A stretch of 64,000 nucleotides of DNA from Myxococcales bacterium (lineage in GTDB: Bacteria; Myxococcota_A; Polyangia; Palsa-1104; JAEUJZ01): assembly GCA_016794465.1 (NCBI GenBank), contig JAEUKA010000010.1, forward strand, positions 1-64,000, given 5' to 3'. Below, one piece after another: positions 8,079 through 15,946 of this stretch (its first letter is position 1; each line of letters starts with the position of its first letter). Made by a program: the position numbers and the translations under genes. Under the pieces are notes generated by a model. It ran no database searches. It had not been told where the DNA came from and was given only the letters and a program-made list of their open reading frames with translations.

Positions 8079-8546
8079 CTAGCGGTCGTCTTTTTCGGAT
8101 GCGGAGGGCAGGATCTGTTCGGGAGGGAGTCCTTCGTGGAGCAGGCGCTGGAGCGGAGTCCAGAAGTTTCGCACCGTGGTCATCGCCACGTGGAGCGCTT
8201 GCTTGAGCTCTGCATCTTCCATCCCACCGTCGAGCTGACGCGGCAGAGTGAGCCGATAGTGGATGGTGTTGTCATCGTGATTGAAGCCGAAGCCGGGAAT
8301 CATCAGCGCGTGGTTGCAGCGAATCAGCGCACTCTCTAGCGCCGCCAGTCGCTCCGGCGGCACCGGACACGCCAGGATGAAGATCAGCTGCAGGAGCTGC
8401 GGCTGCGGGTGCCAAAAGATGATCATCGTGCCGGTGGCGGGCAGCACGCTGACCTCTAGCTCGACGGCGTGGTGTTCCGGAACGGCGACAAAGCGAATCT
8501 GTTCACGCTGAAAGTAGGCCTGCAGATCTTCATAGCTGCGCAGCAT
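8079..8546 (-). CDS. YbjN-domain protein
   Basis: The 155-residue product starts MLRSYEDLQAYFQREQIRF. It has the strand-helix order of YbjN-like sensory-transduction regulators and type III secretion chaperone-like folds: strands around VPEHHAVELEVSVL, MIIFWHPQ and LLQLIFILACPVP, a helix ERLAALESALIRCNHAL, then GFGFNHDDNTIHYRLTLPR. The segment from RCNHAL to IHYRLTLPR resembles the YbjN core where the family reads N...P.G.F..D...G.V.....L. No enzyme motif is expected; members are thought to bind and stabilise partner proteins. The C-terminus is acidic (SASEKDDR). The gene ends next to the tandem array and diverges from the Rieske gene. Confidence 0.7.
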   Translation of the reverse strand: MLRSYEDLQAYFQREQIRFVAVPEHHAVELEVSVLPATGTMIIFWHPQPQLLQLIFILACPVPPERLAALESALIRCNHALMIPGFGFNHDDNTIHYRLTLPRQLDGGMEDAELKQALHVAMTTVRNFWTPLQRLLHEGLPPEQILPSASEKDDR

Positions 8547-8766
8547 CGGTCATTCACCCCTTGCCACCTGCGGATGGCGCTGTCGTTGACATCAAGCGAT
8601 CCGGCCTATGTTAGCCCGCTTTTATGACCAGCTGTGCCGGAGTCGTCGCAAAACTGCGATGCCGAGGGACACGACGATGGCGACCAGTGCCGCCGGGGTA
8701 GTCGGCCTGGACAACGTACAGACGGACATACTAGGTTGCGAGGAAGGAAGGAAGGACAAGCCAAAG

Positions 8767-9792
8767 ATGCAGGCAGAGATTCCCCGTTCGCCCCTGACTC
8801 CGTATCCGCGTGGCTGGTTTCTGGTCGCGTTTTCTAGCGAGCTTCCGGCTTCTGGAGTGCTCCCGCTGTATTACTTCGGACGCCACCTTGTCGCGTATCG
8901 CACCGACGATGGCAAGGCGCATGTCAGCAATGCCTACTGTCCCCACATGGGCGCGCACCTGGGGCATGGCGGAGTCGTTTCGGGGTCCTGTCTGCGCTGT
9001 CCGTTTCACGGCTGGACGTTTGATGGAGACAGCGGACAGGCGCTGTCGAGTCCGTACGGAAAGAAGCTCCCACCGGGGGCGCGGCTGCGGCTGTGGACCG
9101 TCGAGGAAGTGTCCGGAATGATCCTGGTCTGGTTCCATGACAAGGGAGAGCCGCCGACTTGGTCGGTTCCTGATGAAGCGTCCGCGATCGAAGGCGACTG
9201 GACAGACTGGAAAGAGACGCGCTGGAAGCTGCGCGCGCGGATTCAGGATGTCACCGAAAATGATCTCGATGCCGGCCATCTGCCGGTGCTGCATGACTTC
9301 GCCGCCTCGACGCCCACCGCCGAGCTACAGGTGAATGGTCCGCAGATCAAAGTCACAATGAATGTCGAGCTGAACCTGAGTACGTTCGGTCTGCCGGGCT
9401 CGGTGATCTCGCCGCTTTACACCACCAAGCACGGACTCTCGATCGGCTTCATTCATCAGACTGTCGAAGTGGGAGAGCTCAAGATCTCGTCGTGGAGCCT
9501 CGGCTGTACGACTCCTATCGATGCCGAGCATGTCGATCTGCGACTCCTCCATCGCATCCGCAAGACCGGCAACGAGCAGCTCGATCAGATGATCGATCTG
9601 AACTACTTTTCGACGTTCAAAAAAGCGGTCGATGAAGACGCGGTGATCTGGGAAAACAAGGCGTACCTGATGCGACCGCAGCTGTGTGAAGGCGACGGAC
9701 TCATCGGCCACTTCCGCAAGTGGTCCCGACAGTTCTACGATGAAGCAGAGTTCGCCGCCGCCTACGACGCAGCACCGGCTTCGACCCTCTAA
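8767..9792 (+). CDS. Rieske [2Fe-2S] oxygenase, KshA/DAF-36-like
   Basis: The Rieske ligands are clear: CPHMGAHLG supplies the first Cys and His, and CPFHGW the second pair, about 20 residues later (residues 60-90). The catalytic domain has VTENDLDAGHLPVLH, matching the Asp and two His of the mononuclear iron site in KshA (3-ketosteroid 9-alpha-hydroxylase) and the cholesterol 7-desaturase family. PRGWF near the N-terminus is also typical. The likely substrate is a sterol or related hydrophobic ring compound, with electrons from a separate reductase that is not nearby. I start at ATG 8767, about nine codons before the conserved PRGWF and preceded by AGGAAGGAAGGAC, giving 341 residues. Upstream in-frame starts at 8608 and 8680 remain possible. 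A strong hairpin follows the stop. Confidence 0.85.
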   Translation: MQAEIPRSPLTPYPRGWFLVAFSSELPASGVLPLYYFGRHLVAYRTDDGKAHVSNAYCPHMGAHLGHGGVVSGSCLRCPFHGWTFDGDSGQALSSPYGKKLPPGARLRLWTVEEVSGMILVWFHDKGEPPTWSVPDEASAIEGDWTDWKETRWKLRARIQDVTENDLDAGHLPVLHDFAASTPTAELQVNGPQIKVTMNVELNLSTFGLPGSVISPLYTTKHGLSIGFIHQTVEVGELKISSWSLGCTTPIDAEHVDLRLLHRIRKTGNEQLDQMIDLNYFSTFKKAVDEDAVIWENKAYLMRPQLCEGDGLIGHFRKWSRQFYDEAEFAAAYDAAPASTL

Positions 9793-9813
9793 AACCAACA
9801 GCGTTAGAAACGA

Positions 9814-9894
9814 GCCTGGGGCCGACCGGAGAGCTTTTTTTCGGGCCGCCTGCGGCACGACAAAAAAGTCTCGAAGGGAAGGGGGGCCCCAGGC
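9814..9894. terminator. Nested inverted repeat, bidirectional terminator
   Basis: GCCTGGGGCC (9814-9823) and GGCCCCAGGC (9885-9894) are perfect inverted repeats. Inside them lie a T-run after GAGAGC (from 9834) and an A-run before GTCTC (9862-9873), themselves roughly complementary. The element sits between the convergent Rieske gene and aspS, so a two-way terminator is the simplest reading, although the outer stem with a 61-base interior is larger than usual. Confidence 0.7.
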
Positions 9895-9919
9895 GAAACG
9901 TGCGGTAGGAATTGGGGGG

Positions 9920-11749
9920 TTAGTTGGTGGCGCGGGGGGCGAGGCGGATGAACAGCTCGTCGAGCTGCTTGGGTGCGACCTCGGTCGGACAGTCACTCAT
10001 CAGATCCGTACCGTGCTGCGTCTTCGGGAACGCAATCACATCGCGCAGAGACTCTGCTTCCGTCAGCAGCATCGCCAGTCGATCGACTCCGAACGCAATG
10101 CCTCCGTGCGGCGGCGGACCGTACTTGAACGCATCGAGCAGGAATCCGAACTTGGCGCGGAAGTCGTCCTCTGACAGACCGAGCGCCGCAAACACCTTCG
10201 CCTGCACCTCGCGCTGATGGATGCGGATCGATCCGCCGGCAATCTCGTTGCCGTTTAACACCAAGTCATACGCCCGCGCCAGCACCGCTCCGTTGTCCTT
10301 GCCCAGGAGCTCTACATCCTCGGGACGGGGCGATGTGAAGGGGTGATGCGCTGCGACCCACTTGTCTCCTTCTGCCTGCTCGAACATCGGGAAGTCCGTG
10401 ACCCATAAGAAGCGCCAAGAAGGTGTAATAAGCTCAAGCCGCTTGCCCAGCTGTTGACGCAGCGAAGCCAGCACGGTGTTGCACAGCTTGGGACTCCCAA
10501 ACTGAAACAGCAGCAGGTCACCCGGAGTCAGACCGATGGCCTCTGCAATCGCTTCCCGCAGCGCGGATGAGAGCGTCTTGGCAAACGGAGACTGGGTCCA
10601 AGCCGCCGCCGCTCCCGTCGCTGCTGCTGCTTCTAGGCGCGCACTTCCCAGTCCCTTGGCCCCTAGACCCTTGACCGAGTCTTCCAGCTTGCGCGCTTCC
10701 GTTCCCGAGATCTTTTGCGCGTGCTCACCGGGAATCCGCAAGAGCTTCACAATCCCGCCCGCATCGACCGTGCTCTTGAACAGAGGCACTCCGCCCCCGT
10801 CGTGCGCTTTGACAATCGCGGTGATGTCATGGAGCAGCAGTGGATTGCGCAGATCCGGCTTGTCCTCTCCGTACTTGGCCATCACTTCTTTGTACGGCAG
10901 GCGCTGAAACGGTCGCGGAATCTCGACGCCAATCGTCTCTTTCCAGATCTGCACGACCAGACCTTCCATCATGGTCTGGAGGCTCTCTTCAGTCACAAAC
11001 GACATCTCGACATCGATCTGGGTGAACTCCGGCTGGCGATCTTGTCGCAGATCCTCGTCGCGGAAGCAGCGCACGATCTGAAAGTAGCGGTCCATTCCCG
11101 ACACCATGAACAGCTGCTTGAAGATCTGGGGCGACTCTGCCAGCGCATAGAACTTGCCGGCATTCAGTCGCGAGGGAACCAGGAAGTTGCGTGCTCCGCC
11201 CGGCGTGTACTTCACCATGAAGGGAGTCTCAAACTCCCAAAATCCGTTGTTGTGAAAGTAGTCGCGGGTCGCGCGGTACAGCTTGCTGCGCAGCTGAAAG
11301 TTTCGCTGTAGCTTCGGCCTCCGCAGATCGAGATAGCGATACTTGAGGCGAATCTCTTCCCGCGTCTCGACATCATCTTCAATCTGGAACGGCGGCGTCT
11401 CTGCCCGCGAAAAGATATGAAGTACGCGGCACTCCACTTCTACTTCGCCGGTCGGGAGGTTGGCGTTGGCTTGTCCACCCGAGTCGCTGCGGAGCTTGAC
11501 CGTGCCGACGATGCCGATGCAAAACTCACTGCGCAGGGCGTCCGCTTCGCTGTGGGCCGTGGCAGAGATGTCGGGGCCGAACACCAGCTGGCTCAGTCCC
11601 GAGCGGTCGCGTAGATCGATGAAGATGCGGCCACCCAAGTCGCGGCGACCCTGGACCCAGCCGAGCAGGACGACCTCCTGACCGACGTGGCTTCGGCGCA
11701 GCTCGCCGGAGTAGTGAGTCCGTGAGTAAGAGGCTAGAAAATTCGTCAT
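9920..11749 (-). CDS. aspS: Aspartate--tRNA ligase
   Basis: At 609 residues this is a full-length bacterial-type class II aspartyl-tRNA synthetase that charges tRNA with aspartate in the cytoplasm. The N-terminal OB-fold anticodon-binding domain shows [14 protein letters not shown] and FIDLRDRSG. Motif 2 appears as [20 protein letters not shown], and motif 3 as [14 protein letters not shown] near the C-terminus. The GAD insertion (about residues 290-420, including [20 protein letters not shown]) is present, as in bacterial enzymes. Whether it also misacylates tRNA-Asn depends on Asn pathway genes outside the window. It diverges from tlyA with about 50 bp between starts, so the promoters must overlap. 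The stop TAA is at 9920-9922, beside the large terminator. Confidence 0.97.
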   Translation of the reverse strand: MTNFLASYSRTHYSGELRRSHVGQEVVLLGWVQGRRDLGGRIFIDLRDRSGLSQLVFGPDISATAHSEADALRSEFCIGIVGTVKLRSDSGGQANANLPTGEVEVECRVLHIFSRAETPPFQIEDDVETREEIRLKYRYLDLRRPKLQRNFQLRSKLYRATRDYFHNNGFWEFETPFMVKYTPGGARNFLVPSRLNAGKFYALAESPQIFKQLFMVSGMDRYFQIVRCFRDEDLRQDRQPEFTQIDVEMSFVTEESLQTMMEGLVVQIWKETIGVEIPRPFQRLPYKEVMAKYGEDKPDLRNPLLLHDITAIVKAHDGGGVPLFKSTVDAGGIVKLLRIPGEHAQKISGTEARKLEDSVKGLGAKGLGSARLEAAAATGAAAAWTQSPFAKTLSSALREAIAEAIGLTPGDLLLFQFGSPKLCNTVLASLRQQLGKRLELITPSWRFLWVTDFPMFEQAEGDKWVAAHHPFTSPRPEDVELLGKDNGAVLARAYDLVLNGNEIAGGSIRIHQREVQAKVFAALGLSEDDFRAKFGFLLDAFKYGPPPHGGIAFGVDRLAMLLTEAESLRDVIAFPKTQHGTDLMSDCPTEVAPKQLDELFIRLAPRATN

Positions 11750-11798
11750 GGTGGCGGCAGTCTACCAAGACCTTGCAGTGCCACGAAAGGACTTCCGC

Positions 11799-12632
11799 GT
11801 GACTCAACTGGGAACGATGCGGCTCGATGAGAGGCTGGTTTCTGACGGCTTGTGTGAAAGTCGCCAGCGGGCCCAGGCGCTGATCATGGCCGGCGCGGTG
11901 CTGGTCAGCGGTCAGGTGGTCAGCAAAGCGGGACAGAAAGTGGGGCCCGAGACGGAGGTGCAGCTTAAGGGCAATCCGCTGCCGTTTGTGTCGCGCGGCG
12001 GGCTCAAGCTCCAGCATGCGCTCGACTATTTTTCTGTCGCTGTGCAGGGTCGGCGAGCGCTCGACATTGGCGCCTCGACCGGAGGCTTTACCGACTGTCT
12101 GCTCCAAGCGGGGGCGGCGCAGGTGACGGCGGTCGATGTCGGCTACGGACAGCTCGCCTACAAGCTGCAGCAAGACCCGCGTGTGACGGTGATCGATCGG
12201 AAAAATGCGCGCTTTCTGTTGCCGGCGGATCTGCCCTATGTGCCGGATCTGGCGACCTGTGATGCGTCGTTCATCTCGCAGACGCTGCTCTTGCCGACCA
12301 TGGTGTCGCTGCTTGCGCCGGGCAGTCCGCTGCTGACGCTTGTCAAGCCGCAGTTCGAGGTCGAAAAAGGCCAAGTGGGCAAAGGTGGGGTGGTGCGTGA
12401 TCCGGCGCTGCACGAGCAGGCGGTGGCGCGCTGTCTGGCGATGGCCGAGCGCCTGGGCTGCACGGTGGTTGGGGTGACGCCGTCGCCGATTCGCGGTCCC
12501 GCTGGCAATGTTGAGTTTGTGCTGTATGTGGTGACAAGTGCCCGCCCAGCCGCCGAAAATAAGACGCAGTTCAACAAAATGAACGAAGCTGCCCTACCGA
12601 TTTCTCTTGACAACCGGAGTGACGATGCGTGA
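11799..12632 (+). CDS. tlyA: TlyA-family rRNA 2'-O-methyltransferase
   Basis: The product (about 277 residues) has an N-terminal S4 RNA-binding domain (MRLDERLVSDGLCESRQRAQ, then AGAVLVSGQVV) and a Rossmann methyltransferase domain. The SAM motif is ALDIGASTGGFTDCLL near residue 100, followed by VTAVDVGYGQL and CDASFIS. TlyA enzymes 2'-O-methylate rRNA in the ribosome and are often annotated as haemolysins. I favour GTG 11799 because AAAGG lies 8 bases upstream; ATG 11817 begins the conserved part and is a close alternative. The last codons overlap the start of panC in an ATGCGTGA arrangement, so the two are translationally coupled. Confidence 0.9.
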   Translation: MTQLGTMRLDERLVSDGLCESRQRAQALIMAGAVLVSGQVVSKAGQKVGPETEVQLKGNPLPFVSRGGLKLQHALDYFSVAVQGRRALDIGASTGGFTDCLLQAGAAQVTAVDVGYGQLAYKLQQDPRVTVIDRKNARFLLPADLPYVPDLATCDASFISQTLLLPTMVSLLAPGSPLLTLVKPQFEVEKGQVGKGGVVRDPALHEQAVARCLAMAERLGCTVVGVTPSPIRGPAGNVEFVLYVVTSARPAAENKTQFNKMNEAALPISLDNRSDDA

Positions 12633-13467
12633 ACAGCCCCAGCTCTGTGAGACGGTGTCGGCGCTGCGGAAGGCGCTGGCCGGGCGAGGCCGGATAGGCT
12701 TTGTGCCGACGATGGGCAACCTCCACGAAGGTCACTTGCAGCTGATGCGGACGGCCCGAGCCCAGACCGACGTGGTGGTCGCGAGTGTGTTTGTCAACCG
12801 GCTGCAGTTTGCCCCGCACGAGGACTTCGATAGCTATCCGCGTACGCTGGCGCGCGACTGTGAGCTGCTGGCCTCGGTGGGGGTCGATCTGGTGTTCTGT
12901 CCGTCGGAGAGAGAGCTATATCCCGAGCCGCAGACCTGTCTTGTCGATCCCGGACCGCTGGGCACGATTCACGAAGGCGAGTTCCGACCGGGCTTCTTTC
13001 GCGGCGTCGCCACCGTCGTCAGCAAGCTGTTTCACATCGTCGGGCCGGACCTGGCGGTGTTCGGCAAAAAGGACTACCAGCAGCTGCAAGTGATTCGCCA
13101 CATGGTGCGACAGCTGCGGATGCCGATTGAGATCGTCGCGGGCGAGACGGCGCGGGCTCAAGATGGGCTGGCGCTGTCGTCGCGCAACGGCTATCTGTCG
13201 GCGCAAGAGCGGCTCTCAGCGCCGCGACTGTATCAGTGCTTGCAGGCGGTGGCGCAGCGGCTTGCTGACGGACAGAAGGATCTATCGATCCTGGAGCAAG
13301 CGGCGCAGAGCGAGCTTCACGCACACGGCTTTCGGCCCGACTATGTGCGGATTCGGCGGCAGCAAGATCTCCAGGTTCCGACGGACACGTGCCAAGAGCT
13401 GGTGATCTTGGCGGCGGCGCACCTGGGGCGGACGCGGCTCATCGACAACCTGGAAGTGACGCGCTAA
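12625..13467 (+). CDS. panC: Pantothenate synthetase
   Basis: PanC joins pantoate and beta-alanine with ATP in vitamin B5 and coenzyme A synthesis. The 280-residue protein has the family signature FVPTMGNLHEGHLQLM (HIGH-like ATP site; most homologues read GALHEGH), then VFVNRLQFAPHEDFDSYPR. GVATVVSKLF, FGKKDYQQLQVI and the substrate loop LSSRNGYLS follow. The ATG at 12625 is supported by GGAG 6 bases upstream and overlaps the tlyA stop. The other pan genes are not nearby. It converges on the MscS gene with 17 bp between stops. Confidence 0.96.
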   Translation: MREQPQLCETVSALRKALAGRGRIGFVPTMGNLHEGHLQLMRTARAQTDVVVASVFVNRLQFAPHEDFDSYPRTLARDCELLASVGVDLVFCPSERELYPEPQTCLVDPGPLGTIHEGEFRPGFFRGVATVVSKLFHIVGPDLAVFGKKDYQQLQVIRHMVRQLRMPIEIVAGETARAQDGLALSSRNGYLSAQERLSAPRLYQCLQAVAQRLADGQKDLSILEQAAQSELHAHGFRPDYVRIRRQQDLQVPTDTCQELVILAAAHLGRTRLIDNLEVTR

Positions 13468-13484
13468 TTCTCGGCGGGGGGGCG

Positions 13485-15071
13485 CTACGGGCGGGGCCCG
13501 ACGAGGTGGACGGTGTGGGTCGGGAAGGCAATCTTGGCGCCGTGCTGCTCGATGATGCGCATCACCTGCAGCAGCACTTCGTGACGGAGTTCCAAGAACC
13601 GATCCCAGTCGCTCTCGTCCCACCAGGCCATCAGCTCTAGGTTCAGCGACGATTCTCCGAAGCCGACAAAGTGAACCCGCAGCGGCAGGCCGGGCCAGCG
13701 CTTGGGATGGTTGGACAGGAAGCTGTGGATGGCGTCGCGCAGCGTGTCGATCTGGCTGGCGGTGGCGTCGTAGGTGATGCCGATCTGGCTGTGTAGGCGC
13801 ATGTGGTCGCGGGCTTGCAGACACTCGATCTTCATGTCGGCCAGCTTGCCGTTGGGAAACGTCACCAGCGAGCGATCGAGGGTGCGAATCGCCGTCGAGC
13901 GCAGGCCAATCTGCTCGACATAACCGACCACATCCTCGACGCGCACCAGATCGCCAAGCCGCAGCGGCTGATCGATGCTCAGCATCACGCCGCCAAAGAC
14001 ATGCTCGACGGTCTTTTGCGCCGCCAGCGCGACCGCCAGACCGCCGATTCCCAGGCCCGCGACCAGGCTCGTCACCGGATAGCCTAGCTCCTGCAGCGTC
14101 GTCACCACCGCCAGCGTAGCGACGGTGATCTCGGCCAGCCGATAGCCGAGCGGAATCACGCCCATCGCCGACGGATGCGACTTCAGCCACTCGGACTCGC
14201 GGACCATCTGCACCCCGACATCGACGCAGCGCCACACGCAGAAGAACAGCCCGAGCAGAAACCCGACCCGCGCAAAGTTGCCGAACAGCCGCTCGGCCTG
14301 CCCGGTGATGAGCACGTAAGGCATCACCAGGCTCCAGCACACCACCGCCAGCAGGACGCGCAGCGGTCGGCGCAGTCGCTCGAGCAGAAGATCATCCCAG
14401 CGTGCCGCACTGCGTCGCACAAATGGCCGCAGAAGCAGCCCTAGCAGCAGCGTCAGCAGCCATGCAAACAGCCCGCTTATCGTCAGCACCACCGGCAGCG
14501 CCAGCCACTCCCACAGCACAAAGCCCTTCGGTCCTTTGCGCAGCAGTCGCTCGGGCAGGTGTTCACGCAGCCACACGTCGTCGAGCCGCTGATACCAGCC
14601 TGGCACCCGCTGCATCGTCTTGTGTGAAAACAGCCAGCGATACTCGCCCCGCTCTCGTGAGTAGATCCGTCGCAGCCGCACCGGCTCGGCAATCGGCGAC
14701 GCGGGAATCCGTCCGACCTCGTCTTGATCGGCGGCAATCCCGTCCTTGGTATCGCCCGTCGGAGCATCCGAGACATGGCTCAGCCACTCGGGGTCCGCTG
14801 ACAGCCGCCGGTCGATCACCGCGCCCAGCATCTTCGCCAGTCGCAGTCGGTCGGTCTGCTCGTGGCTGTGCAGCTCCAGATCTTCGGCGGCCTCGGCATA
14901 GCGACCGGCTGCGATGTGACCGAGGAAGCGCTCGATGGCCCGTCGTGGCGTGTCCGCTTCGCCAAGGTCCACACTCTCGCCGTCCGCTCGCGTCGAGCGC
15001 CCCCACAAGGTCAGCAGCAGCGCCAGCCCGAGCGCCCAGCGACACCACAGAAAAGAACGGCTCGGCCTCAT
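13485..15071 (-). CDS. MscS-family mechanosensitive channel with periplasmic domain
   Basis: The 528-residue protein starts at ATG 15071 with a signal-peptide-like stretch (FLWCRWALGLALLLTLWG). About 120 residues of probable periplasmic domain follow, then four or five membrane helices. The pore-lining helix and following segment are recognisable as GIGGLAVALAAQKTVEH, and DLVRVEDVVGYVEQIGLRST and TFPNGKLADMKIE mark the MscS beta domain. The channel releases solutes on hypo-osmotic shock. Its ATG overlaps the stop of the upstream GNAT-like gene by 4 bp (ATGA), placing it third in an envelope operon. It is longer than E. coli MscS (286 aa) because of the extra N-terminal domain. Confidence 0.88.
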   Translation of the reverse strand: MRPSRSFLWCRWALGLALLLTLWGRSTRADGESVDLGEADTPRRAIERFLGHIAAGRYAEAAEDLELHSHEQTDRLRLAKMLGAVIDRRLSADPEWLSHVSDAPTGDTKDGIAADQDEVGRIPASPIAEPVRLRRIYSRERGEYRWLFSHKTMQRVPGWYQRLDDVWLREHLPERLLRKGPKGFVLWEWLALPVVLTISGLFAWLLTLLLGLLLRPFVRRSAARWDDLLLERLRRPLRVLLAVVCWSLVMPYVLITGQAERLFGNFARVGFLLGLFFCVWRCVDVGVQMVRESEWLKSHPSAMGVIPLGYRLAEITVATLAVVTTLQELGYPVTSLVAGLGIGGLAVALAAQKTVEHVFGGVMLSIDQPLRLGDLVRVEDVVGYVEQIGLRSTAIRTLDRSLVTFPNGKLADMKIECLQARDHMRLHSQIGITYDATASQIDTLRDAIHSFLSNHPKRWPGLPLRVHFVGFGESSLNLELMAWWDESDWDRFLELRHEVLLQVMRIIEQHGAKIAFPTHTVHLVGPRP

Positions 15072-15946
15072 GGCGCAGACTGGGATTCCGTCGCGCTCAG
15101 CGAAAGGCGAAGCTCGCTGCGCAGTGCCACCATCGTAAATCCCGACAAGCTGAGCGCACCGAGCTGAGCACCGTCCGCAGGGAGCGAATCCGCAAAGGTC
15201 ACGCCGTGATAAGCGGCCGCATACACACCGAGAGCCGCCAGCGCATCCAGCTGTCCCGCCAGCGTGACGATTAGCTTGCGCTCTTTGTCGATGACCAGCA
15301 CTGCTTGCGGCGCTGAGGCTCCTCCCCAAAAAAACGCCGTCAACCGGCTCGCGAGCTTGCGCAGCACCGACGGACTTGCCGAGGGCGCGGGCTGCCAGTC
15401 GGGCTGACTCGACAGAAACGTGAGCGCGGCATCGATCGTCCCCGTCGTGACCAGTGCTTCCGTCGTCGCCGAGTCGCTGGAGCCATCGCCATTGCTCGGG
15501 AGCAAGCTGCGGTTCGGCGGCTGCGTCAGCGCCATCCGGCAGCGTGAGCCCAGGACCGCAAACCCTGCCGATAGCAGCAGCGCCTGCTGACTGGCATCGG
15601 CGGCGCTCGACTCGATGGACAGCCAGAGAAGCTTGGCCGCTCGGGCTGCCGTCGTCACTCCATCGAGGAGCACTCGGCCACCACCGCGCTGCTGCGCCAG
15701 GGGCTCGATTCCCAGCGCCGACAGTACGGCACCGTCAGAAGCTCGCTCGACGAGGCAGCCGCCGACGACCTTCCCCGACAGCACAATGACCTTGGACAGC
15801 GACGGATCGATCACCGAGAGCGCGACCAGCTCACGCAGCTGAGCGGCGGTGTGCAGCGCCGGCAAAAAATTTGACGGGACACTGCGGTTGAGCGGGTAGG
15901 TGGCGTCTCGAAGCTCGACCTCTGCCAGCGACTTGCATTCCATCAC
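15068..15946 (-). CDS. GNAT-like protein of unknown substrate
   Basis: The 292-residue protein has a first part (about 1-135) that resembles a GNAT acetyltransferase. SKVIVLSGKVVGGCLVER corresponds to the central strands, LGIEPLAQQRGGGRVLLD to the acetyl-CoA pyrophosphate loop (the Q/RxxGxG/A region), and LLSAGFAVLGSR to the final strand. The second half (about 145-292) is less familiar and may be a degenerate second copy, since ALSLSGFTMVALRSEL resembles the same final strand. It overlaps both neighbours by 4 bp (ATGA), so all three genes of this operon are translationally coupled. The substrate is unknown, and a regulatory or cell-surface role is only a guess. Confidence 0.55.
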   Translation of the reverse strand: MMECKSLAEVELRDATYPLNRSVPSNFLPALHTAAQLRELVALSVIDPSLSKVIVLSGKVVGGCLVERASDGAVLSALGIEPLAQQRGGGRVLLDGVTTAARAAKLLWLSIESSAADASQQALLLSAGFAVLGSRCRMALTQPPNRSLLPSNGDGSSDSATTEALVTTGTIDAALTFLSSQPDWQPAPSASPSVLRKLASRLTAFFWGGASAPQAVLVIDKERKLIVTLAGQLDALAALGVYAAAYHGVTFADSLPADGAQLGALSLSGFTMVALRSELRLSLSATESQSAP

